Of a DNA stretch of 64,000 bases, positions 11,101-18,173 are shown one piece after another. Position numbers and translations under genes: made by a program. The notes under the pieces are model-generated. The model did not search any database. It saw nothing but the letters and a program-made list of their open reading frames with translations, and was not told where the DNA came from. Position 1 is the first letter of the stretch. Each line of letters begins with the position of its first letter. The DNA is from Lacrimispora xylanisolvens (GTDB lineage Bacteria > Bacillota > Clostridia > Lachnospirales > Lachnospiraceae): assembly GCA_017084465.1 (NCBI GenBank), contig CP070896.1, forward strand, positions 5,383,501 to 5,447,500, read 5' to 3'.

Positions 11101-11234
11101 GAGTAGGCGGAGATGACAGCTGGGGAGCACCGGTTCATCCAGAATACTGCATTAGCGCGGACGGGGAACTGGTAACGGAATTTACCATTGAACGAATGAG
11201 TATGGAAGAATATGATGAATATCATTTTTCATAA
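8176..11234 (+). CDS. LacZ-type GH2 beta-galactosidase (two one-base frameshifts)
   Basis: Restored length is about 1018 residues, matching the 1023 of E. coli LacZ. The order is sugar-binding domain, Ig-like domain, TIM barrel and C-terminal beta-galactosidase small chain (bgal_small_N) region. Signature segments are GVNRHEF, FMKQHNINAVRTCHYP, the acid/base WSCGNES, the nucleophile ILCEYMHAMGNS and, near the C-terminus, WYGRGPEENYCDRK. It should hydrolyse terminal beta-galactosides (or related residues) from the imported oligosaccharide in the cytoplasm. Two extra A bases break it: A5 at 9246-9250 (should read RAIT-K-EDMLWDIRF) and A4 at 9869-9872 (should read SLMK-DAYGEEHMTYGGDFED). No other lesion is seen. 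It has its own promoter and a strong AAGGAGG site. Confidence 0.9.
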
Positions 11235-11235
11235 A

Positions 11236-11270
11236 ATGACACACAGCTGTCATGTTATGGGTGATATAAT
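11236..11270 (+). promoter_or_regulatory. Inverted repeat plus -10 box before the DUF3788 gene
   Basis: ATGACA and TGTCAT, separated by 6 nt (11236-11253), form a perfect dyad. A TATAAT box follows at 11265-11270, about 43 nt before the ATG. No good -35 box is seen, so an activator-dependent promoter with the dyad as the binding site is plausible. Confidence 0.4.
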
Positions 11271-11312
11271 CCTTTAAACAGGTGACAGGGCAATCAACGA
11301 AAGGAGTTACTC

Positions 11313-11726
11313 ATGCTTGAAAAGATCCCGGACCGGGAAGAGATGATCAGTTTAATTGGCGAGGAGGCTTTTCTTGCATGGGAAGCTCTCTGTACTAAGA
11401 TTGAAGAAACATATGATATGGACCGCCTTTGGAATAGCGGCGGTAAGGCATGGAAGTACGAATACAAATACCGCAGAGGGGGGAAGACCCTCTGCGCACT
11501 CTATGCAAAAGAGGGCTGTTGTGGTTTCATGGTAATTCTGGGCAAAGCAGAGCGGGACAAGTTTGAACTGGAAAAGCAAAACTTCTCACCCCGGATACTG
11601 GAACTGTATGATACTTCAACCACATACCATGATGGAAAATGGATCATGTTTCCTGCGGACGATCGGTCTTTGTTTGATGATTATCTAAATCTTCTGCTGA
11701 TAAAAAGACGTCCTAACAGAAAATAG
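11313..11726 (+). CDS. DUF3788 family protein
   Basis: A 137-residue soluble protein resembling the DUF3788 family. The family has no established biochemical function. It is often found in Firmicutes near MmcQ/YjbR and DinB-like genes, as here. Visible traits are a Trp/Tyr-rich middle (DRLWNSGGKAWKYEYKYRRG) and a C-terminal DGKWIMFP stretch. It starts the three-gene group 11313-12834 and is preceded by the dyad and -10 box at 11236-11270 and by an AAAGGAG site. Confidence 0.75.
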   Translation: MLEKIPDREEMISLIGEEAFLAWEALCTKIEETYDMDRLWNSGGKAWKYEYKYRRGGKTLCALYAKEGCCGFMVILGKAERDKFELEKQNFSPRILELYDTSTTYHDGKWIMFPADDRSLFDDYLNLLLIKRRPNRK

Positions 11727-11744
11727 AGGATTTTAGGAGGTACT

Positions 11745-12116
11745 ATGAATTATCCGTGGATTGATGGCTTTTTAAAGGAAATGAATGGAGTTACCAGTGA
11801 TTTTAAAGAGGAATGGAACTGGGACAGGTATATGATTGACGGTAAGATGTTTGCAGCTGTCTGCAGAGATGATCAGGGGAAGGAAAAGCTGATATCCATG
11901 AAGCTGGACCCTCTGGAAGGTGATTTTTTAAGGCAGCAGTACAAAGACATTGTACCGGGATATTATATGAACAAGGTTCATTGGAATTCAGTAATGGCAG
12001 ATGGAGAAGTGCCGGAAGATCTGTTAAAGGATATGCTGGAAAAGTCTTATTCTCTTATTTTTGCAAAGCTGCCTAAGAAAAGACAGAAAGAATTGCTGGA
12101 CGAAAGAAACGCATAA
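11745..12116 (+). CDS. MmcQ/YjbR family protein
   Basis: This 123-residue protein fits the MmcQ/YjbR (CyaY-like fold) family: GKMFAAVCRDD in the first beta strands, then the conserved KVHWNSV segment and a C-terminal helical hairpin ending in a basic patch. The family is called DNA-binding from structural similarity, but its role is not known. A TTAGGAGGT site gives a clear start 18 nt after DUF3788. No frame damage is seen. Confidence 0.8.
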   Translation: MNYPWIDGFLKEMNGVTSDFKEEWNWDRYMIDGKMFAAVCRDDQGKEKLISMKLDPLEGDFLRQQYKDIVPGYYMNKVHWNSVMADGEVPEDLLKDMLEKSYSLIFAKLPKKRQKELLDERNA

Positions 12117-12138
12117 CAGAATCCTGTGGGGTGAGACT

Positions 12139-12834
12139 ATGAAATATTTTGGTGAGGGATTAAGTGAAGAGCATAAGGCATTAAATAAGGTGATCCGGAA
12201 AAAGCAAAGTACCAAAGAAGCCATTAATATTTTTCTGGACATTCATAAACAGCTGCATACAACGAATATAAAAGATAGAGAAGAAAACGAAACAGACCTC
12301 CTGTTTAGAGACTTGGAACCACGGGAATATGCAATTATGCCTGGAAAAGATGATGAGACAATTGCCTGGGTAGTCTGGCATATTGCGAGAATTGAAGATT
12401 TGACCATGGGCATTCTGGCTGCAAGGGGAAACCAGCTTTTTGACGAGGACTGGAGCAGGAGAATTAATTCTCCCATAAAGGATACAGGTAATGCATTAAC
12501 CGATGAGGAGATTATGTCTTTCAGCAAACAGGTGAATTGTAAGGAACTGCTTAATTACCGCAGTGCTGTGGGAGAAAGAACCAGGGAAATCGTAAGCCGG
12601 TTTACCTATGAAGATATGATTCGGGATGTGAATGAAGCGGACCTTATGAAAATTAAAGCAGAAGGCGGCGTAACCTCTCAAAAGGATTCTGAGTGGCTGC
12701 TGGAGTTTTGGGGAAACAAGGATGTGGCGGGACTATTGCTGATGCCGCCAACCCGCCATGTGATGCTTCATCTCAATGACTGCTGTAAATGGAAAGAGAA
12801 AATTCGTACCAGAACTAAGTTCTTTCTGGAATAA
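12139..12834 (+). CDS. DinB-like four-helix protein
   Basis: A protein of about 231 residues of the DinB/YfiT superfamily, which are four-helix bundles with a metal site usually made of three histidines. WHIARIEDLTMGIL in the middle and the C-terminal RHVMLHLNDC segment give the expected histidines. Members act as thiol-dependent S-transferases or are damage-inducible proteins of unknown role. The frame is open from 12061, but the ATG at 12139, after a GTGGGGTGAG site, gives the normal family N-terminus and avoids a long overlap with the previous gene. Confidence 0.75.
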   Translation: MKYFGEGLSEEHKALNKVIRKKQSTKEAINIFLDIHKQLHTTNIKDREENETDLLFRDLEPREYAIMPGKDDETIAWVVWHIARIEDLTMGILAARGNQLFDEDWSRRINSPIKDTGNALTDEEIMSFSKQVNCKELLNYRSAVGERTREIVSRFTYEDMIRDVNEADLMKIKAEGGVTSQKDSEWLLEFWGNKDVAGLLLMPPTRHVMLHLNDCCKWKEKIRTRTKFFLE

Positions 12835-12876
12835 TTGACTGCAATTTCCTATATTTCATAAAAGTTCAAAATTTGC

Positions 12877-12922
12877 TTGACAGAATAAAAAAATTGGCAG
12901 TATTCTTATAATTGTATATTAA
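12877..12922 (+). promoter_or_regulatory. Promoter region for the leader-peptide/ABC exporter operon
   Basis: The AT-rich stretch has TTGACA (12877-12882), TTGGCA (12894-12899), TATAAT (12907-12912) and TATATT (12915-12920). No pair has the ideal 17-bp spacing; TTGGCA to TATATT is 15 bp. A promoter is likely here because the upstream gene ends at 12834 and a leader ORF with a strong ribosome site follows, but the exact boxes are uncertain. Confidence 0.45.
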
Positions 12923-12956
12923 ATACAACAAAATCTAAGAAAAGGAGGCAGGAACT

Positions 12957-13052
12957 ATGATGCGTAATTGTGGAATCAACAGAAACAATCAAATAGTTAG
13001 AAATATATTACTAAATTCAGTCTGCCTCATGGAAAACTGTCTTTGCATCTAA
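12957..13052 (+). CDS. Putative 31-residue leader peptide (BmrB-like role)
   Basis: A short gene begins with ATGATG, 8 nt after a perfect AAGGAGG site, and encodes 31 residues starting MMRNCGINRNNQ and ending VCLMENCLCI. It has four cysteines and is Asn-rich. The very strong ribosome site on so small a gene, followed directly by tandem intrinsic terminators and then a heterodimeric ABC exporter, is the layout of B. subtilis bmrB-bmrC-bmrD. There, slowed translation of the leader relieves termination when ribosome-targeting drugs are present. The peptide sequence itself is not recognised. Role is inferred from layout. Confidence 0.6.
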   Translation: MMRNCGINRNNQIVRNILLNSVCLMENCLCI

Positions 13053-13071
13053 GGATGTCAGGACAAATGCT

Positions 13072-13185
13072 GCTTCTTGATCGAAGCTTCTTTTTATGAG
13101 TTTATCCGCAGTCTGAATGACTGCGGTTATTTTTTTGCTTATTTACCGAAAAAGACCGCACTACGCAGTTTTTTTCGGTTTTTTT
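13072..13185 (+). terminator. Attenuator: tandem terminators upstream of the ABC exporter
   Basis: Three hairpins follow the leader gene. A small one (GCTTC/GAAGC, 13072-13087) is followed by TTCTTTTT. A perfect 8-bp stem CCGCAGTC/GACTGCGG (13106-13126) is followed by TTATTTTTTT. A third pairs CCGAAAAA (13146-13153) with TTTTTTTCGG (13169-13178) and is followed by T7. The loop of the third contains CCGCA and CGCAG, which could instead pair with arms of the second, offering a mutually exclusive fold. This is what a translation-sensing attenuator needs; the switch is inferred. Confidence 0.7.
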
Positions 13186-13238
13186 ACATATATGGGACAA
13201 AAGTCATGAAGTTTTTTAAAAGAATAGGAGGAAATGGT

Positions 13239-14967
13239 ATGAAAAATTTGTGGAAGTATGTAAGGAAATATAAATTTCTTTACGTTCTTGCCCTTGCAGC
13301 GATGATTATCAGCATTTTGCTTGATGCATCAGCCCCCCAGATTACAAAACATATTATCGATGATGTAATTGTGGGTGGTGAGACAAAGATTCTTATGAAG
13401 CTGCTTTTAGGGCTTTTGGGAATTGGATTTGGAAGAGCGATATTTCAGTATACAAAGGAATTTATCTTTGACTTTGCGGCTGCAAGGATCGCCTGTGGTT
13501 TAAGAAAGGATTTGTTTGATCATATCCAGACATTGTCCGTAGGGTATTTTGACAGCCATAATACGGGAGAACTGATGGCCCGGATTAAGGATGATGCTGA
13601 GCGGATCTGGAATGCCTTTGGTTTTGTAGGAATGCTTGTGTTGGAATGCTCCATTCACACCATCATTGTTCTTGTCTGTATGGTGCGGTTAAGCCCTGTC
13701 CTGACACTGATTCCTCTTGTCATTCTGCCGATTATTGCCTGGTATGCATTAAAGATGGAAAAAGGGCTGGGTGAGGTTTACGACAAGATCAGCGAACAGA
13801 CTGCAGAGCTCAATACGGTTGCCCAGGAAAACCTGGCTGGAGTCAGGACAGTTAAGGCATTTGCCAGAGAAGACTATGAAATCAGTAAATTTAAGAAGCA
13901 CAACAAGCAGTACTATGACTTAAACATGAGTCAGGCAAAGCTGCTGATCCGGTTCCAGCCAAACATCTCATTCTTATCTAAGTTCCTTATGATGTCAGTC
14001 ATTGTCATTGGCGGAATACTTGTAATTAAGGGAAAGATGTCAATCGGTGATTTGGGAGCATTTTCCGAATATGCAAACAATATCATCTGGCCTATGGAAA
14101 TGGTAGGCTGGTTAAGCAATGACCTTGCCGCAGCCTTTGCTTCCAATAAGAAGATTAAAAAGATCATGGAAGAGAAGCCGGTGATTGCAGATCCTGATAA
14201 ACCAGTTCTTCCGGAAGTTGTGAAAGGGGAGCTTACCTTTCAGCATGTAGATTTTGAACTGGATGGAAAAGATATCTTAAATGATATCAATTTCACTCTG
14301 GAAAAAGGAAAGACACTGGGTATTATGGGCGTCACCGGTTCAGGAAAGACATCGATTGTCAATCTGATCGAACGTTTCTATGATGTAACGGCGGGAGAGA
14401 TTCTCCTTGATGGAATCAACATTAAGGATCTGCCGTTACCCTTGCTGAGAGGACAGATTTCTGTGGTTATGCAGGATGTATTTCTCTTCTCCGACAGCAT
14501 TTCCGAGAATATCAAAACCGGAAATAAGGATGCTACGGAGTGGGAAAGTGTTCAGCAGGCGGCGATTTCAGCAGAAGCACACAGCTTCATTCAGAAGCTG
14601 TCAGAACAGTATGATACGGTAATCGGTGAAAGAGGCGTAGGCTTATCCCGGAGGTCAGAAGCAGAGAATCAGCATAGCCAGAGCCATTGCAAAGGAAACG
14701 CCTATTCTGATTCTTGATGACTCCACCTCTGCCCTTGATATGGAAACCGAGAGGGAGATTGAATCTCATTTATCAGAACTGAAAAACAGTTCTAAAATTG
14801 TCATTGCCCACAGAATTTCGGCTGTGCGCAGAGCCGATGAAATTCTGATTCTGGAAGACGGAAAGATTATCGAGCGTGGAACTCATGAGGAGCTTATGGA
14901 GAAACGGGGACAGTATTACAGAACCTATGAGGTTCAGTATGGAGAGGAGGCTGCACTATGTCAGTAA
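13239..14967 (+). CDS. Heterodimeric ABC multidrug exporter subunit, BmrC/TM287-like (one-base frameshift)
   Basis: Restored length is about 575 residues: an N-terminal six-helix exporter domain, then an ATPase domain with Walker A GVTGSGKTS, the signature LSGGQKQR and Walker B ILILDDSTSALD. The residue after the Walker B aspartate is Asp, not the catalytic Glu. This is the degenerate half typical of BmrC and TM287, which pair with a partner whose signature is altered, as the next gene's is. It would export drugs or other amphiphiles from the inner membrane. The frame breaks at CCC (14647-14649), one C too many inside LS-GGQ. The start chosen is ATG 13239, 7 nt after AGGAGG; the frame is open from 13077. 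Confidence 0.88.
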
Positions 14968-16733
14968 ATACCAGCAGAATCGATGAGGAACAGAAAGAGG
15001 TATTGAAAAAAGATACCATAATCCGCCTGTTTCGTTATCTGCTTGCTTATAAAAAGAAAATAGTGCTTGTTCTGTTTATTATGGGCGGCACCATTACCAT
15101 CAGTATGCTGGCACCTCTGTTGATGGAGTATGCGGTAAACGTCTGTGTGGCACAAAAGGATGTCAATGGACTTCTATATGTGGGTATTGGAGCAGTTGGA
15201 TTATTTCTGCTGTTTTTAGTGGGTACCAAGGTTCGTATGCGTATTATGGCGGAAGTTTCAAACCGTGTGCTTTTAAACATCAGAGAGGAACTATATCAGC
15301 ATATCCAGTCTCTGGGGTTTGGCTTCTTTGACAGCCGCCCCACAGGGAAGGTACTTGCAAGAATCATTGGTGATGTAAATTCACTAAAAGATGTATTATC
15401 CGATAGTGTCACCCAGCTGATTCCGGATTTCATTACGGTGATCTGCGTTCTCAGCATTATGCTGATTAAGAATTACCGTCTGGCGATGGCGGCTTTGCTG
15501 ACAATTCCCATTCTGGCGGTGGGTATGTTTTTTATTCAGACCAATGTTCATAAAAGATGGCGGGTATACAGAAAGAAAACTTCTAATTTAAATGGCTATG
15601 TCCACGAAGACTTATCGGGAATCAGGATTATACAAAGCTATGCTGCTGAGGATGAGACAAAAGAGGTATTTCACGATCTGGTAGACCAGCATTACCGTTC
15701 CTTCATTGATGCGGTAGTCATTGCAGATGCGTTCGGCCCTCTTGTTGAAATAACCTGGGGAATGGGTGGGTTTTTGCTATATTTTATCGGTATTAAAGTG
15801 GTGGGAGTGGAACAGATCGGAATTGGTACATTTCTTGCATTTTCCACATACATCGCCATGTTCTGGAGTCCCATACGTAATCTTGCCAACTTCTATAATA
15901 AGCTGACCACCAATATCTCAGCTGCGGAGCGTATTTTTGATATCATAGATACGGAAGTTGAAATAAAGGATGAAGAGAATGCAGTAGAACTAAAGGAATT
16001 AAAGGGCGAGGTACGGTTTGAAGAAGTTTCCTTTGCCTATGGAGATGAACCAGACCGTCTGATCCTGGATCACGTAAGCTTTTCAGTAAGACCAGGTGAG
16101 ACGATTGCTCTGGTAGGGCCGACGGGTGCGGGGAAAACGACCATTGTAAACCTGATCAGCCGTTTTTATGAGGTGACTGGCGGGGAGATCTATATTGACG
16201 ATCAGGAGATCAGAAGTGTAACATTAAAGAGTTTAAGAAGCCAGATGGGCATTATGACCCAGGATAATTTCCTCTTTTCCGGAACCATTCGGGATAACAT
16301 TCGTTACGGGCGGTTAAATGCCACCGATGAAGAGATTGAAGAGGCTGCCAAAGCAGTGAATGCCCATGAGTTTATTATGAAGACAGAAAAAGGATATGAT
16401 ACGGAAATCAGTGAAAGAGGAGCCGGCCTTTCCATTGGTCAGAGACAGCTTCTGGCTTTTGCAAGAACCATGGTATCAAAGCCCGGCATTCTTATTCTTG
16501 ATGAGGCGACCTCCAGCATTGATACCCATACGGAGCTGCTGGTTCAAAAAGGAATTGAAGTGCTTTTGAAGGAACGGACTTCCTTTATTATCGCCCACAG
16601 ATTATCCACCATACGCAAGGCAGACCGGATCTTTGTTATCGATCAGGGTACGATTCGGGAAGCTGGAAATCATGATGAGTTAATGAAACTGGAAGGTGCT
16701 TATTATGAATTGTACCAAAGCCAGTTCGCGTAA
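14958..16733 (+). CDS. Heterodimeric ABC multidrug exporter subunit, BmrD/TM288-like
   Basis: A 591-residue full ABC half-transporter: six membrane helices, then an ATPase with Walker A GPTGAGKTT, a non-consensus signature LSIGQRQ and Walker B ILILDEATSSID with an intact catalytic glutamate. Together with the previous subunit this gives one good and one degenerate ATP site, as in TM287/288 and BmrCD. It overlaps the preceding gene by 10 bp, so the pair is co-translated under the same upstream attenuator. Function as a drug or peptide exporter is inferred from family; substrate is unknown. Confidence 0.92.
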   Translation: MSVNTSRIDEEQKEVLKKDTIIRLFRYLLAYKKKIVLVLFIMGGTITISMLAPLLMEYAVNVCVAQKDVNGLLYVGIGAVGLFLLFLVGTKVRMRIMAEVSNRVLLNIREELYQHIQSLGFGFFDSRPTGKVLARIIGDVNSLKDVLSDSVTQLIPDFITVICVLSIMLIKNYRLAMAALLTIPILAVGMFFIQTNVHKRWRVYRKKTSNLNGYVHEDLSGIRIIQSYAAEDETKEVFHDLVDQHYRSFIDAVVIADAFGPLVEITWGMGGFLLYFIGIKVVGVEQIGIGTFLAFSTYIAMFWSPIRNLANFYNKLTTNISAAERIFDIIDTEVEIKDEENAVELKELKGEVRFEEVSFAYGDEPDRLILDHVSFSVRPGETIALVGPTGAGKTTIVNLISRFYEVTGGEIYIDDQEIRSVTLKSLRSQMGIMTQDNFLFSGTIRDNIRYGRLNATDEEIEEAAKAVNAHEFIMKTEKGYDTEISERGAGLSIGQRQLLAFARTMVSKPGILILDEATSSIDTHTELLVQKGIEVLLKERTSFIIAHRLSTIRKADRIFVIDQGTIREAGNHDELMKLEGAYYELYQSQFA

Positions 16734-17195
16734 TGGCTGACTTGATGATGAACTTATTTAAAAATGTATAGATGTTCAGGTATTTTTTGCTGTTCAGGGC
16801 AGCTTGGTTTTGAGTTTCCTTAGTTGAGGGGCACTGAACAAGACCTATCTGCTATTATGCCTCAAACAGTATAGAAGTAGTTATAAGATTGAAGAAAAGG
16901 GGCAAGCGTAGGAAATAAACGTCATCTATGCCACAATGCCTAATACGGGGATAGAGAAGGTCGGAAAATAGGAGAGAAGGGGTAGAGGGCTGAAAAAGAA
17001 GTTATTTATGCCCCTTCTCCTTCTATTGCTGTCAGAAAGAGTTATAAAGATATCATGTATATAGAAAAGAGTTAATATAAATTGTCCTCTGGGGCGTGGA
17101 ATTTGCTTTTTCAATTCTCAAGTTCGCCTGGCGATATCGAAAGGGATTGACCGGACCGGATAAATGAAATAAAATAGAAGGCGAGGTGATTTAAG
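16734..17195 (+). other. Intergenic stretch, no gene recognised
   Basis: About 460 bp without a convincing gene on either strand. It contains one inverted repeat (AGAAGGGG / CCCCTTCT arms near 16975-16982 and 17011-17018), not followed by a T run, so it is not an obvious terminator. A short minus-strand frame (16926-17114) has no ribosome site and no recognisable product. The last 30 bp hold the ribosome site (GGCGAGGTG) of the patatin gene. Confidence 0.5.
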
Positions 17196-18052
17196 ATGAC
17201 AGAAGGAGCTTTAGTTCTAGAAGGGGGATCCCTGCGGGGAGTATTTACTGCAGGAGTTTTGGATGTGTTCATGGAACAGGGGATTGAGATGTCCTATGTA
17301 AACGGTGTTTCGGCCGGTTCCATGTCAGGTATGAGTTATGTCAGCAAGCAGATAGGCAGAACCATAAAAGTGGATTTGGATTATGTCAATGACAAACGTT
17401 TTTTAAGTTTCCGGAATTTAGTGGAAAAACGTTCGATCTTTAACTTTGACTTCCTGTTTGGGGAATTAAGCAATACATTGGTTCCCTTTGATTATGACAC
17501 ATTCTATCAGTCTGAACAGATTTTCGAGGTGATAGCAACCCGCTGTAAGACAGGAAAGCCGGAATATTTTGAAAAGAGCAAATGTGACAATTTCATCGAT
17601 GCGGTGAAAGCTTCCAGCAGCATTCCCATACTTTCCAGAATGATTACGGTGGAAGGAAAGAAGTATTTAGATGGCGGTTGCTCCATGCCGATGGCTTATC
17701 AAAGAGCGATTGATCTGGGGTATGAAAAGATTGTGCTGGTTCTCACCAGAGAACCGGGTTATCGGAAACCGCCCCTTGATAAATGGACGAAAAAGGGTAT
17801 GAGCGCTATTTCGCACCTCTTCCCAGATTTTTAAAGGCGCTGGAGGACGTTCCAGACAGATATAACCGGATGCAGGAGGAGATTGACCGTCTGGAAAAAG
17901 AGGGAAGAATCTACGTAATACGTCCGGATCATCATGTGACAGTTCAAAGAACGGAGCAGGACAAAAGGAAACTGGAGGCGCTGTATCAGGAGGGAAGACG
18001 GCTGGCACTGGAACATATGGATTCCCTGAAAGCCTATTTGAAGCTGAGTTGA
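17196..18052 (+). CDS. Patatin-like phospholipase (one-base frameshift)
   Basis: Restored length is about 285 residues of the bacterial patatin (RssA/YjjU-like) family. Visible catalytic elements are the oxyanion motif EGGSLRGVFTAG near residue 8, the nucleophile motif GVSAGS near residue 42 and the catalytic Asp in DGG near residue 160. It is predicted to hydrolyse lipid acyl esters in the cytoplasm or at the membrane. The frame shifts at A5 (17790-17794); one more A gives KWTKKGYERYFAPLPRFL. The restored C-terminus contains RIYVIRPDHHVTVQR, which matches the family tail. No partner gene suggests a specific pathway. Confidence 0.87.
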
Positions 18053-18055
18053 AGT

Positions 18056-18148
18056 AAGGTGCCTGCGGCATCCCTCTATGCCAAAAAACATGGGCAGGAA
18101 CAAGGTGCCTGCGGCATCCCTCTATGCCCAAAAAACATGGGCAGGAAC
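18056..18148 (+). repeat. 46/47-bp tandem direct repeat
   Basis: Two adjacent copies (18056-18101 and 18102-18148) begin AAGGTGCCTGCGGCATCCC and end CATGGGCAGGAAC. They differ by a single C (GCC versus GCCC before the A run). Each unit is an imperfect dyad (CCTG...CAGG and GGCAT...ATGCC), so it can fold. They fill the gap between the patatin and pcrA genes. A REP-like element or replication slippage product is possible. Confidence 0.8.
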
Positions 18149-18173
18149 AAGGAAAGGAAAAAGCGTACAATTT

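Noticed and set aside
12877..12912. TTGACA (12877) with TATAAT (12907) as a textbook promoter
   Set aside because: The spacing is 24 bp, too long for a standard sigma-A promoter, so the region is given only as a promoter area.
17667..18170. A 167-codon minus-strand frame over the tandem repeat
   Set aside because: Its repeated segments arise from the 46/47-bp repeat; no ribosome site and it is antisense to patatin and the pcrA leader.
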